A stretch of DNA of 64,000 bases from Verrucomicrobiia bacterium (GTDB taxonomy: Bacteria; Verrucomicrobiota; Verrucomicrobiia; Limisphaerales; UBA8199), in contig DASYZB010000003.1 in the NCBI GenBank assembly GCA_035946615.1, forward strand, positions 1 to 64,000, given 5' to 3'. The notes under the pieces were generated by a model. That model did no database searches, was not told the origin of the DNA, and worked only from the letters and a program-made list of their open reading frames with translations. Made by a program: the position numbers and the translations under genes. Shown piece by piece: positions 33,424-42,772 of the stretch (its first letter is position 1; each line of letters starts with the position of its first letter).

Positions 33424-34911
33424 CTACCGGACCATCAGGCCTACGGCGTCAGTTAATGGTTGGACCAGCGAGTTGGGGGCGAAGCCGAGCAGAACGACCC
33501 CAAGCGCCAGAACAGTGACCAGCACCTGGGTGATAACGGGCGTGGTGGCAACCGCGACAGGGCCTGGGGCGTCCGTCACGTAAATGCGTTTGAGCACCTG
33601 GAGATAGTAATAGAGTGAGACCGCGCTCATGGCCAAGGCCAGCACCACCAGCCAAAGCAAACCCAAATCGGAGTGGCCCGTTGCCAGCGCTGCGCTGAAG
33701 AGGTAAAACTTGCCGAAAAAACCTGCCAACGGAGGGATACCTGCCAGCGAAAGCATAAAAATAAGCATCGCAAAAGCCAATAAGGGGGCGCGACGGCCAA
33801 GGCCGGCGAAATCAGCGAGGGTGTCGCCGCCGGTTTGGTGTTTCACCACCGAGACGACGCCGAAGGCGCCCAGGGTAGCCAGGCCGTAGGTCACAACGTA
33901 ATAGACCAGGGCGGCCATACCAGCCATCGAGTGGCTCATCACGCCCAGCAGCATGTAACCGGCATGGGCAATAGCAGAGTAAGCCAGCAAACGCCTGACG
34001 CTGCTTTGGACGATAGCCGCCAGATTGCCTAGCACCATCGAAACTGCGGCCACAATGGCAAGCACCGGCACCCACCCCGGCACGTAGGCATGCCAGGCGC
34101 CGCTTCCCTCTGCGCCTTTGAACCCGAGCATCATCACACGAGCGAAAATAAAAAAACCAGCCACTTTCGAGGCAGACGCGATAAACGCGGCGCTGGGGAC
34201 AGGCGCGCCTTCATAGGTGTCCGGGGCCCAGAGATGAAATGGGGCAGCGGCAACTTTGAAGCCAAACCCGATAACGGTCATGACAATGGCCAGGGCTAGA
34301 AGCGGGTCAAGCCCCGGCCCTTGTATGGCCGCGCCGATGCCAGCCAGGCTCGTCGCGCCGGACAATCCGTAGAGCAAGCTCAAGCCAAAAAGGGTAACCG
34401 CGGCTGAGAGGCCGCCAAAGAGGAAGTACTTGAGCGCGGCTTCCGCCGAGAACCGGCTGCGCTTGTTAAAAGCCGTCAGCACATAAAGCGAGAGGCTGGT
34501 TAATTCAAGTGAAAGGAAAATCATCAGGATATCCTGGGCGCTGACGAGGAATATCATGCCAATGGCCGCCAGGAGCACCAAAGCGAAGTACTCCCCCATA
34601 TGCGGAGTAAAGTCGGCGTCGATTGAAAGCACCAGGGCGCAGACCGTTAAACCGAGCAGGGCGATTTTGACAACCCTGTTGAGAGGGTCGAGCACAAGCA
34701 GTCCGTCCATGAGATTGGCCTGCTGCGGCAAGGCAAGCATCCACCCGATGGCCGCCAGGCAGCCGGCCGACGAAATCATGGCCCCAATCAGCGCTCGAAA
34801 CCGCAGGTCCAATCCGCCCAGGCTCAGCAGGTCTGCCGACAAGACTACAAGGACCGTGACAACGAGAATCATCTCGGGCATCGCCACTTTGAGAATTTCG
34901 AGATAGCTCAT
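33424..34911 (-). CDS. nuoN: NADH-quinone oxidoreductase subunit N
   Basis: A 495-residue antiporter-like subunit with about 14 membrane helices. Key features are the conserved Glu in LSLELTSLSLYVL (TM5-type) and the TM8-type broken-helix motif YSAIAHAGYMLLG with its preceding Arg/Lys. It is one of the proton-pumping modules of the membrane arm of complex I. It is the last gene of the operon; its ATG at 34911 touches the last base of the upstream nuoM stop. Length is close to E. coli NuoN (485). Confidence 0.95.
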   Translation of the reverse strand: MSYLEILKVAMPEMILVVTVLVVLSADLLSLGGLDLRFRALIGAMISSAGCLAAIGWMLALPQQANLMDGLLVLDPLNRVVKIALLGLTVCALVLSIDADFTPHMGEYFALVLLAAIGMIFLVSAQDILMIFLSLELTSLSLYVLTAFNKRSRFSAEAALKYFLFGGLSAAVTLFGLSLLYGLSGATSLAGIGAAIQGPGLDPLLALAIVMTVIGFGFKVAAAPFHLWAPDTYEGAPVPSAAFIASASKVAGFFIFARVMMLGFKGAEGSGAWHAYVPGWVPVLAIVAAVSMVLGNLAAIVQSSVRRLLAYSAIAHAGYMLLGVMSHSMAGMAALVYYVVTYGLATLGAFGVVSVVKHQTGGDTLADFAGLGRRAPLLAFAMLIFMLSLAGIPPLAGFFGKFYLFSAALATGHSDLGLLWLVVLALAMSAVSLYYYLQVLKRIYVTDAPGPVAVATTPVITQVLVTVLALGVVLLGFAPNSLVQPLTDAVGLMVR

Positions 34912-36416
34912 TATGGTCCGGCAATTTGCCTCAAGCCGTTGAAGAGCGAGGAGCTGAGGCTGGGGACGATTAGGTTAAGAAGCAGACTGGGGAACAGCCC
35001 AATCAGCAGTGAGGTTACCATCAGAATAACCGCCCCGATCTTTTCGGGCATTGTAATGGGCGGCATACCCGAATGAGCTGGGGCGGCTGGTTGATCGGAG
35101 AAAAATGCCTTAAGCAGGGCCCGTAATGTGTAGGCCACTCCTACAACAAGGCCGATACCCGCTACAACTGCCAAGGTGGGGAAGGCCCGCCAGGCGCCGA
35201 CCAGGACCTGCAACTCCGCCGCAAACCCGCTGAACCCGGGCAGACCCATCGAGGCAACACACGCCACAGTAAATGTGACCGCCGCAAAGGGCATCAACCG
35301 GCTCAAATTCATTCGCTCGAGATTGGCGAGTTGCCGGGTGTGCGTGCGGTCATAGACCATCCGCCCGACGACTGCAAAGAGCAGCCCCGCGATAATCCCG
35401 TGTGAGAACATCTGCAGCACAGCGCCGCTGAGCCCAATGGGGTTCAAGGTCATCAAGCCCAGCAACACAAAACCCATATGGCTCACGCTCGAGTAGCCAA
35501 TAACATATTTGAAGTCCGTCTGAACCAGCGCGACCGTCGCGCCATAGAGAATCCCAATCAGCCCGAGCACGCTGAACAGGTCCAGCCAGGAGGCGAACCC
35601 GAGCACATGAAAGCCCCATGGCCCCAATCCTTGAGGGAAAAGAGTCATCGCCACCCGAAGGCAGCCGTAGGCGCCCAGTTTCATCACAACACCCGCCAAC
35701 AGCATGGAAGCGGCAGTCGGTGCCGCTACATGGCCCGTCGGCGCCCAGGTATGAAAGGGCCAAAGGCCGGCCAGAATTCCAAATCCAACAAACACAAGAG
35801 GGAAGGCCCACATCTGGAACGCGTGAGGGAAAGGGAACTCAGCCAGTTGCTGCAAGCTCATGGTGTGCCCCCCGGCGATGACAAAGGCGGCCAATAAACC
35901 AATGAGCACCATGGCGCTGCCGCCAAACGAGTAGAGAGCCAACTTCATCGCGCCATATTCCCGCCGCGTCGAGCCCCAAATGGCTATCAAAAAATATTTT
36001 GGAATAATCGCAATCTCATAAAACACAAACAGCAGAAACAAATCGAAGCTGAGGAAGACACCATAAACCCCTCCGATGAGGGCCAGGTACAATGCAAAGA
36101 ATTCCTTCGCCCGATACTCAATGTTCCAGGAAAAAAGGATGCCAGCGATGGCCGCAATGCCTGTCAACAGAACCAGAGTCAGGCTGATACCATCGGCGGC
36201 GAGATGAAATCGAATGCCCATCGATGGAATCCACGGGACATTGACAATCGTCTCGAGTTGGCCGGGCGCGGCCTGGAGTGTCTCCGCCACGGCGAAACTC
36301 AAACCGAGGGCGGCGGTCGAGAGGGCGAGCAGGCGGGCGGCCCGCGCGTCTTTCGCCGGCAAGAGCGGCAGCACGGCCGCCCCAAGGAAGGAAATATAGA
36401 TGGTCCAGGCCAGCAT
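34911..36416 (-). CDS. nuoM: NADH-quinone oxidoreductase subunit M, second copy
   Basis: A 501-residue antiporter-like subunit with the NuoM signature: the Glu in VFYEIAIIPKYFLIAIWG, LPFHTWAPTGHVAAPTAAS-like GLWPFHTWAPTGH, and YSSVSHMGFVLLGLM. It differs from the neighbouring NuoM at 36423 by an altered Glu-helix (IIPKYFLIAIWG against LVPAFFLIKLWG) and its C-terminus. Two adjacent NuoM proteins imply an extra pumping module. It shares one base with nuoN and is six bases after the other nuoM. Which of the two is the standard NuoM cannot be told from sequence by eye. Confidence 0.93.
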   Translation of the reverse strand: MLAWTIYISFLGAAVLPLLPAKDARAARLLALSTAALGLSFAVAETLQAAPGQLETIVNVPWIPSMGIRFHLAADGISLTLVLLTGIAAIAGILFSWNIEYRAKEFFALYLALIGGVYGVFLSFDLFLLFVFYEIAIIPKYFLIAIWGSTRREYGAMKLALYSFGGSAMVLIGLLAAFVIAGGHTMSLQQLAEFPFPHAFQMWAFPLVFVGFGILAGLWPFHTWAPTGHVAAPTAASMLLAGVVMKLGAYGCLRVAMTLFPQGLGPWGFHVLGFASWLDLFSVLGLIGILYGATVALVQTDFKYVIGYSSVSHMGFVLLGLMTLNPIGLSGAVLQMFSHGIIAGLLFAVVGRMVYDRTHTRQLANLERMNLSRLMPFAAVTFTVACVASMGLPGFSGFAAELQVLVGAWRAFPTLAVVAGIGLVVGVAYTLRALLKAFFSDQPAAPAHSGMPPITMPEKIGAVILMVTSLLIGLFPSLLLNLIVPSLSSSLFNGLRQIAGP

Positions 36417-36422
36417 GGTCGG

Positions 36423-37973
36423 TCAAAACCTTAGATGCTGGACAATCCCCAGAACTGTGCCGTTTATCATGCCCAGAACGAGTTGGGGATAAATCCCCAA
36501 AAGAAACATCAGGCCAATAGCCGGTAAAACCATCGCCCGTTCGGCAGCCGTCAAATCGGGCATGGCGGACCATTTCTCATTCAGAGGGCCATTAAATACC
36601 CGGTGCAACATCATCAGCAGAAAGACGGCCGTGATGAGCAAACCAAGCACCGCCAAAGCCGTCGCCCAGGTAGCCAGCGCGAAAGCCCCTTTGAAAATGA
36701 GGAATTCTCCCACAAACCCGTTCAGGCCCGGAAGACCGAGCGAAGAGAAAAGGGCAATGCCCATCAGACCGCAAAAGACCGGGGCGACCTTTCGCAGGCC
36801 GCCAAAATCTTCGAGGCCGCGCAGGCCGTGGCCGCGTTGTTCGAGAAAACCGATGAACCAAAACAAAGTAGCAGCCGTGAGGCCGTGGTTGAACATCTGC
36901 AGGAACACGCCATTGAGTGTGGCGGCTTTCTCGGCAAGAGGCGATGCGGCCATGGTGCTGGCGCTCAGGACGGCGAAGATGCCCAAAAGGCAGTAGCCCA
37001 AGTGGTTGATGGAAGAAAAGGCCAGCATCCGTTTGATGTCGCGCTGGGCAAAGGCCGCTCCCGCGGAAACCACGATGGTGATAACCGCCAGCCACAGCAG
37101 CGGCGTCATGGCCCAGCGCATCTCTTGCGGAAAAATCGGCAGCAAAATGCGCAGGAAACCATAGATGCCCATTTTGGACATCAATCCGGAGAGCAACATG
37201 GTGACGCCGGTCGGCGCTTCCGAATAGGCAGCGGGCAACCAGGTGTGCAGAGGTATCAATGGCACTTTCACCGCAAAACCAAGGAAAGCGCCGGTGAAAA
37301 TAACCAGGGCCAGGCGCTTGGCCGTTAAACTGTACCAGCCCAGTTTTGTCGAGAGGGCAGACATGAGCGCGCCGTTGCGGCCCAGATCAGCGAGGTCTGT
37401 GAAATCGAATTTACCCGTCGCCAGGAAGATGGCCAGGAACGCCAGGAGCATGGCCACGCTGCCCACCATGGTATAAACAAAAAATTGTGTGGCTGCAGAA
37501 CTGCTCAACGGCCCTCCCCATAACTTAATCAGAAAAAAGGCGGGCACCAGGCTGAGTTCCCAAAAAATGAACCAATGGAAGAAATTGAGCGCGGTGAAGG
37601 TGCCAAGCAGTCCGGCCTGCAGGAAGAGCACCAATGCAAAGAAAAGCCGTTCGCGCGCCTCGATATTCCACGAAGCAAGCAAGGCCATCGGCACAACGAT
37701 AGCTGAGAGGAGCACCATCAAAATACCCAGGCCATCCACCCCCGTGTGATATTGCACGCCCAGAATGGGAATCCAGGCAATCCGCTCCTGGAACTGGAGA
37801 TCGGCCCAGCCCGAGTCGAATTTTCCCCACAGCATCAGGGCCAAAGCCAGGGCGAGAAGGCTGAAGCCAAAGGCCGTGACCCGGGCGAGGTTTCTTCCCG
37901 ATAAACCCAGCACGACCACCCCTCCGACCAGGGGAACCAATGTGATGACCGTTAGCCAAGGGAATCCGTTCAT
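36423..37973 (-). CDS. nuoM: NADH-quinone oxidoreductase subunit M, first copy
   Basis: A 516-residue antiporter-like membrane subunit with about 14 helices. The Glu in FWELSLVPAFFLIKLWGG, the loop IPLHTWLPAAYSEAPTGVTM and the broken-helix motif SSINHLGYCLLG are typical NuoM features. Its ATG at 37973 overlaps the TGA of nuoL by four bases (ATGA); the open frame to 38105 runs inside nuoL and is not used. It lies between nuoL and the second nuoM, so the membrane arm would be L-M-M-N. Confidence 0.94.
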   Translation of the reverse strand: MNGFPWLTVITLVPLVGGVVVLGLSGRNLARVTAFGFSLLALALALMLWGKFDSGWADLQFQERIAWIPILGVQYHTGVDGLGILMVLLSAIVVPMALLASWNIEARERLFFALVLFLQAGLLGTFTALNFFHWFIFWELSLVPAFFLIKLWGGPLSSSAATQFFVYTMVGSVAMLLAFLAIFLATGKFDFTDLADLGRNGALMSALSTKLGWYSLTAKRLALVIFTGAFLGFAVKVPLIPLHTWLPAAYSEAPTGVTMLLSGLMSKMGIYGFLRILLPIFPQEMRWAMTPLLWLAVITIVVSAGAAFAQRDIKRMLAFSSINHLGYCLLGIFAVLSASTMAASPLAEKAATLNGVFLQMFNHGLTAATLFWFIGFLEQRGHGLRGLEDFGGLRKVAPVFCGLMGIALFSSLGLPGLNGFVGEFLIFKGAFALATWATALAVLGLLITAVFLLMMLHRVFNGPLNEKWSAMPDLTAAERAMVLPAIGLMFLLGIYPQLVLGMINGTVLGIVQHLRF

Positions 37974-40093
37974 GATGCGCGGCACCCCCAAATCAAAATC
38001 AAGACCAGGATGCCCAGGGCCACACTGAGGATTCGCAAATAATGCTGCACCCGGCCATCCTGAATCCTGGAAAAGAGCGCTCCGCCGCGTCTCAGGCCGC
38101 GACAACTCTCATCAAAACCCAGGTTGACCACGTATTCGTCCAGCAACCGATCCAGCCAGGCCAGGCCAACCGCGATATAAGAAACCAGGTTGACGGCTCC
38201 GTTCCAAACGTGCTCTTCGAGCCAGGCACAGGTTTTTGCCCAAAGGTCGTTCAGGCCCACAACTGCCCATTGATAGATTTCATCGACAAAATACTTCCGG
38301 TGAAGCAACCGGAAAAGGTTAGGCCAAAGACATTCGAGGACGTCGGGTTCCTCGCTGCTGGCAACCGGTTGGCGCCCGTAGAACCACCAGCCCAGCCCGA
38401 TGCCCGCAAAGACAATGATTGAGGAAGTCAGCAGAAGCGCCGGCATCCCCTTTTCAAAAAGCGCCGCGGCGTTCGCCGAGACATGTTCCCCATTAAGGAA
38501 TGCCTGGAACCACGGCCAAATCGGCGTGCCAATGAAGCCGAGCACGATCGAAAAGAAGGCCAGTACCGCCAGAGGAACAATCATGACCAGAGGGCTTTCA
38601 TGCGGCTCAGCGGGCAACTCGATGTGCGGATGTTCCCTGGCCGGAAGGCCGGCGTGGGCCATGGTGCGTTGCTCGGAGGCGGTCGTCTTTCCCAGGGCCA
38701 GCCGGCAATTGCCGAAGAAGACATAAAAGACCTGTCGGGTCATGTAAAAGGCGGTGAGAAAGGCGCCCGCCGCACCGAGATAGAACGGCAACCGCGAAAT
38801 GCTCCAGCCATGGGCTGCATGGAGAATTTCGTCCTTGCTCCAAAAGCCGGAGAAGAACAGCGGCACGCCGCTAAGAGCCATCATGCCGATGGCGTATGTA
38901 GCGAAAGTCAATGGCATAAACCGGCGCAGCCCGCCCATACAACGGACATCCTGCTCGTCGCGGCAGCCATGGATGACGGAACCGGCGCCCAGGAACAGCA
39001 GGGCCTTGAAAAACGCGTGCGTCATGAGATGGAACATGCCCACTGCCACTCCACCGGCGCCCAGACCCATCATCATGAAACCCAGTTGCGACACTGTCGA
39101 GTAGGCGAGAATGCGTTTGATGTCGATTTGGGCCACAGCGATAGTGGCCGCAAACACCGCCGTAATGGCTCCAACCCAGGTCACCACGATCAGAGCGCCA
39201 CTCGGGGCCCCGCCGTGCGAGACAGCCATCAACGGATAAACTCGGGCGACGAGAAACACCCCCGCCGCCACCATGGTCGCCGCGTGAATCAGGGCGCTGA
39301 CCGGAGTAGGTCCCTCCATGGCGTCAGGCAGCCAGACATGGAGAGGGACTTGGCCTGATTTGCCGATGGCGCCGCAAAAGATCAGCAGTCCGATTCCGGT
39401 GGATGCAGCCATACCCAGAGCAGTGGTCCGGCTGAGCAAAGCGCCTAGAGCCGATTGTTCGATGCAACCCCGGCCACCATCATAAAAAAGCAGCGTCCCG
39501 GTTTGGGAGTAGAGCCAAACGATGCCAAGCAAAAAGGCGAGGTCGCCAATTCGGGTGGTGATAAAGGCCTTTAGGGCCGCGCGCTCCGCGCTGGGTTTAT
39601 GATACCAGAACCCGATGAGCAGATAGGAGGTCAGGCCCACCAACTCCCAGCACATGAAAAACAGCAGCAGGCTGTTGGCAATAACCAGCCCCAGCATCGC
39701 GGCGGCAAACAGCGAGAGGAAACAGAAAAAGCGCGTGAAATTCTCGTCGTGGGCCATGTAACCCAGCGAATAGATAAAGATGAGCAACCCCACCAAACAG
39801 ACCATCACCAGCATCATCGCCGTGAGCGGGTCCAGAACCCAGCCTAGTTTCACCCAACCCTCTCCCATTTGGAACCATGGGAAATTGAAAACCTCGCGTG
39901 AGGTGAGGCCCTGGTGGGAGCGGGCCAGCACGGCGGCAAAGGCGGCGCACGACAGAATAAGCGACAAGCCCATCGAGCCGATAGCCAGCGAGGCGGCAAA
40001 CAGCCGGTGGCGTTGTTTGGAAACAGCACTGAGGGCCGCAGCCAGCAGCGGGAAGACAGGAATGAGCCAGAGATTGTGCAAAATCCCGTTCAC
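37970..40093 (-). CDS. nuoL: NADH-quinone oxidoreductase subunit L
   Basis: A 707-residue distal antiporter-like subunit with about 16 helices, longer than the 610 or so of E. coli NuoL. Features are the Glu in FMCWELVGLTSYLLIGFWY, the loop VPLHVWLPDAMEGPTPVSALIHAATM and the broken-helix motif YSTVSQLGFMMMGLG. The extra length is in the C-terminal part, which carries the lateral helix (about 570-680) and a final helix. A longer lateral helix would fit a complex with one more pump subunit. It lies 12 bases after nuoK. Confidence 0.95.
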   Translation of the reverse strand: MNGILHNLWLIPVFPLLAAALSAVSKQRHRLFAASLAIGSMGLSLILSCAAFAAVLARSHQGLTSREVFNFPWFQMGEGWVKLGWVLDPLTAMMLVMVCLVGLLIFIYSLGYMAHDENFTRFFCFLSLFAAAMLGLVIANSLLLFFMCWELVGLTSYLLIGFWYHKPSAERAALKAFITTRIGDLAFLLGIVWLYSQTGTLLFYDGGRGCIEQSALGALLSRTTALGMAASTGIGLLIFCGAIGKSGQVPLHVWLPDAMEGPTPVSALIHAATMVAAGVFLVARVYPLMAVSHGGAPSGALIVVTWVGAITAVFAATIAVAQIDIKRILAYSTVSQLGFMMMGLGAGGVAVGMFHLMTHAFFKALLFLGAGSVIHGCRDEQDVRCMGGLRRFMPLTFATYAIGMMALSGVPLFFSGFWSKDEILHAAHGWSISRLPFYLGAAGAFLTAFYMTRQVFYVFFGNCRLALGKTTASEQRTMAHAGLPAREHPHIELPAEPHESPLVMIVPLAVLAFFSIVLGFIGTPIWPWFQAFLNGEHVSANAAALFEKGMPALLLTSSIIVFAGIGLGWWFYGRQPVASSEEPDVLECLWPNLFRLLHRKYFVDEIYQWAVVGLNDLWAKTCAWLEEHVWNGAVNLVSYIAVGLAWLDRLLDEYVVNLGFDESCRGLRRGGALFSRIQDGRVQHYLRILSVALGILVLILIWGCRAS

Positions 40094-40105
40094 TCGTTTT
40101 AGCCG

Positions 40106-40420
40106 TCAGCCTTTCATCGAATTGATGGTGTCCACGTTCGAGGTTTTATAATGCCGGTAAATTGATATAATCAACGCCAGTCCAACAGCGGCCTCGGCGG
40201 CGGCAACCCCGATTGAGAAAATCACGAACAGAACGCCTGTGAGTGATTCGGGATGCGGACCGTACCGCCAAAAGGCGATGAAATTGAGGTTGGCGGCATT
40301 GAGCATCAACTCGATGGCCACCAGAACGATGATGGCGTTGCGGCGCGTCAACGCTCCCGCCAGGCCGATGGCGAACAGTAGCGCCGAAACCAGCAAATAA
40401 GCCTGCAAGGGTACCATCAA
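40106..40420 (-). CDS. nuoK: NADH-quinone oxidoreductase subunit K
   Basis: A 104-residue membrane subunit with three helices. The conserved membrane Glu residues appear in VAIELMLNAANLNFIAF (ELMLNAANL) and VAAAEAAVGLALII. It belongs to the E-channel part of complex I next to NuoJ. Its start overlaps the nuoJ stop by ATGA. Length is normal (about 100). Confidence 0.95.
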   Translation of the reverse strand: MMVPLQAYLLVSALLFAIGLAGALTRRNAIIVLVAIELMLNAANLNFIAFWRYGPHPESLTGVLFVIFSIGVAAAEAAVGLALIISIYRHYKTSNVDTINSMKG

Positions 40421-40908
40421 GCCTCCCTGTTGTGCATGGCGATAATGACCGCGCCGATTAAGGCCGCTGTCAGCAACAGGCCCACCACTTCGAGGGGCAA
40501 GACATAATGGTTCATCAGTTCATCCCCAATTTGCCGAACCGGCGCTTCGGCTGCCGCCGCGACACGCTTCGGCAATGCCCTTGTCGAAAAAATCACTCCT
40601 GTCAAAATCCCAAAGACGGCCAGGGCAATGATCGCGCCGACGGCCCAGGAGGATGAGAAAACCGCCTGAACTTGTGGCTCGCCGCCACGGGTCAGAAGAA
40701 TCGCAAACACAATGAGGATGGCTACGGCCCCGATATAAACCAAGATTTGGGCGAACCCGACGAATTGGGCGTTGAGTTGAAGATAAAACATGGCGAGTCC
40801 CGCGAAGGTCACAGTAAGAGCCAGCGCGCAGTGGACCAGGTTGCGCAAGGTGATTGCCGCAATGGCCCCGGCCAGAGTCATCAGGGCAATGAGCAGGAAA
40901 ATGGGCAT
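40417..40908 (-). CDS. nuoJ: NADH-quinone oxidoreductase subunit J
   Basis: A 163-residue membrane subunit with five helices. LRNLVHCALALTVTFAGLAM and FYLQLNAQFVGFAQILVYIGAVAIL are the family hallmark segments containing the pi-bulge helix. It forms the coupling region with NuoH and NuoK. It is separated from nuoH by 31 bases and overlaps nuoK by four. Confidence 0.95.
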   Translation of the reverse strand: MPIFLLIALMTLAGAIAAITLRNLVHCALALTVTFAGLAMFYLQLNAQFVGFAQILVYIGAVAILIVFAILLTRGGEPQVQAVFSSSWAVGAIIALAVFGILTGVIFSTRALPKRVAAAAEAPVRQIGDELMNHYVLPLEVVGLLLTAALIGAVIIAMHNREA

Positions 40909-40939
40909 AGGTTAGGATCAGCAACGATTCAACAATTAG

Positions 40940-42106
40940 TCAATCGGCATAATGATAAGTCCGCCTGGAAACGCTGCTGCGAGCGAACAGAGTCCGGGCC
41001 AGCACGACGTAAGACCCAACCGTTCCCACACTACAGACCAGCCAGCGTTCGAGTTCGTTTGGCAAAAAACGCCAAAGCCCGGCGATGAGAATGTTGAGCA
41101 GCGCCATCGGCAGCATGAATTTCCAGGCGAAGTTCATGAGTTGGTCCATGCGCAGCCGCGGCAGGGTGCCCCGCACCCAAATAAAGACTGCAATGAGGGC
41201 CAGGAGTTTTGCAAAAAACCACACGTACGAGGGGACCCATGTCAGAAATGGCAGCGGGGCATGCCAGCCGCCCAGAAAGAGAGTGATGGCCAGCCCGCTC
41301 ACAGCGAACATGCCGATGTACTCACCCAAGAAGAATAATGCGAATTTAAAGCCGGAATACTCGGTGTAATAACCGGCAATAATCTCTGATTCACCCTCAG
41401 GCAAGTCGAAAGGGGAGCGGTTCGATTCGGCTGCACCCGCGATCATAAAGAGGACAAAACCGGCCAGACCCCAGGGCGTCAGAACAAACCAGTGCGGCAC
41501 CCAACCGGAGTAGCCGGTCTGCGCATGGACTATGGTGACCGTTGAGAGCGAGCCGGCCATCATTATCACTGTCACCGACGCCAGTATCAGCGGCACTTCA
41601 TAACTGATCATCTGGGCCATCGCCCGCATCGCGCCCAACAGGGAGTATTTGTTGCGGCTGGCCCAGCCGGCCATGAACACTGACAACTCGGTGGCCGCGC
41701 CCACCGCGAAGAAGAACAGCACGCCCGAATCCAGATCGACGGCGGCCATGCCTCTGCCCATTGGCAGCACGGCCAAGGCCAGAAAGGCCGGCGCCACCAG
41801 CACCAGCGGCGCCAGGAAATGAACCCACCAATCGGCCGCGCGTGGAACGACGTCCTCTTTGGTCAGGGCCTTTAACCCGTCCGCAAGCGGTTGGAGGACG
41901 CCCCAAGGGCCAACCCGGTTTGGGCCATAGCGATTTTGGATTCGGCCCAGGCCCTTGCGTTCGAGAATAGTGGTTAAGGCAAATAGCGATGCGAAAACCG
42001 CAATGAGCGCGACAACGGAAATCAACGCCGATAAAACGGGCTGCCAACCTGCCGGGGCGGCGCCGACCAGCCAGTGCTTGAGCGCGACGAAGAGCTGGTC
42101 CGTCAT
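40940..42106 (-). CDS. nuoH: NADH-quinone oxidoreductase subunit H
   Basis: A 388-residue subunit that anchors the hydrophilic arm and forms the quinone tunnel. Hallmarks: ERKGLGRIQNRYGPNRVGPWGVLQP near residue 50 (in part) and the acidic loop ESNRSPFDLPEGESEIIAGYYTEYSG (in part). About eight helices. The N-terminal region before the first hallmark is a little longer than in E. coli (325 residues). Its start overlaps the nuoI stop by four bases. Confidence 0.95.
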   Translation of the reverse strand: MTDQLFVALKHWLVGAAPAGWQPVLSALISVVALIAVFASLFALTTILERKGLGRIQNRYGPNRVGPWGVLQPLADGLKALTKEDVVPRAADWWVHFLAPLVLVAPAFLALAVLPMGRGMAAVDLDSGVLFFFAVGAATELSVFMAGWASRNKYSLLGAMRAMAQMISYEVPLILASVTVIMMAGSLSTVTIVHAQTGYSGWVPHWFVLTPWGLAGFVLFMIAGAAESNRSPFDLPEGESEIIAGYYTEYSGFKFALFFLGEYIGMFAVSGLAITLFLGGWHAPLPFLTWVPSYVWFFAKLLALIAVFIWVRGTLPRLRMDQLMNFAWKFMLPMALLNILIAGLWRFLPNELERWLVCSVGTVGSYVVLARTLFARSSVSRRTYHYAD

Positions 42107-42741
42107 TGGCTTAGAGCGGGGACCCTCTCAGGCTTTTGCGCAACGGGGGTGACTGCGGATTTTGGCGCTGCAGCCGCTTTGGTTTTGGTTTCCGCATCCG
42201 CCTTGGTTTTGGCCTCCGCCTTGGCCTTCTCAGCAGCCAGGCGGCCATCAATCTCTGTGGCCTCCGCGGGATGGATTTTGTGATAGTACTGATTGGATTT
42301 GGCGAGCTGCTTTTTATCGAGCAGCAATTGCGCAAAACGATCCTCCGTGCTCAGTTCATACTCGACATCCATCTTAATCGCGTCGAATGGGCAGACCTCG
42401 ACGCAAATCTGGCAGCTCATGCACACCGAGACATCGATGTCGAAGACCTTGGGCTGAAACTGTAGTTTGCCAATGTAATCGGGTTTCTTGGCGGTGTCCT
42501 TGACGATAAAAATGCATTTGGGCGGGCATTCCTTCTCGCAAATCTGGCACGCAACGCAGCGCAACCCCTTTTGCCAGTCGCTTCCGTCATAGACCAGGAA
42601 TGGAAAATTGCGCGCCGCCTCTTTTTGCGGGAGGCGCTCTTCCGGATATTGAACGGTCACCAGCCGCTCTTCATGAACATAGCTGCCCAGAAAATTGCGG
42701 GCCGTTTCGGTTAAACCTTTAATGATGCCTTCGCCTAACAT
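42103..42741 (-). CDS. nuoI: NADH-quinone oxidoreductase subunit I
   Basis: A 212-residue ferredoxin-like subunit with two 4Fe-4S motifs: CVACQICEKECP and CMSCQICVEVCP, carrying clusters N6a and N6b that pass electrons to N2 in NuoB. The ATG at 42741 gives the usual amphipathic N-terminus (MLGEGIIKGLTETARNFLG); the open frame to 42846 overlaps nuoD and is not used. After about residue 160 there is a low-complexity Ala/Lys/Glu/Thr tail (KAKAEAKTKADAETKTK), unusual for NuoI. It is 31 bases after nuoD. Confidence 0.95.
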   Translation of the reverse strand: MLGEGIIKGLTETARNFLGSYVHEERLVTVQYPEERLPQKEAARNFPFLVYDGSDWQKGLRCVACQICEKECPPKCIFIVKDTAKKPDYIGKLQFQPKVFDIDVSVCMSCQICVEVCPFDAIKMDVEYELSTEDRFAQLLLDKKQLAKSNQYYHKIHPAEATEIDGRLAAEKAKAEAKTKADAETKTKAAAAPKSAVTPVAQKPERVPALSQ

Positions 42742-42772
42742 GATAAAACCAACTCCAAGCGGCGCGGTGAAT

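Noticed and set aside
38042-39358. Plus-strand frames within the nuo region
   Set aside because: They lie opposite multi-helix nuoL and are rich in His, Gln and Arg, as expected from antisense of hydrophobic codons.
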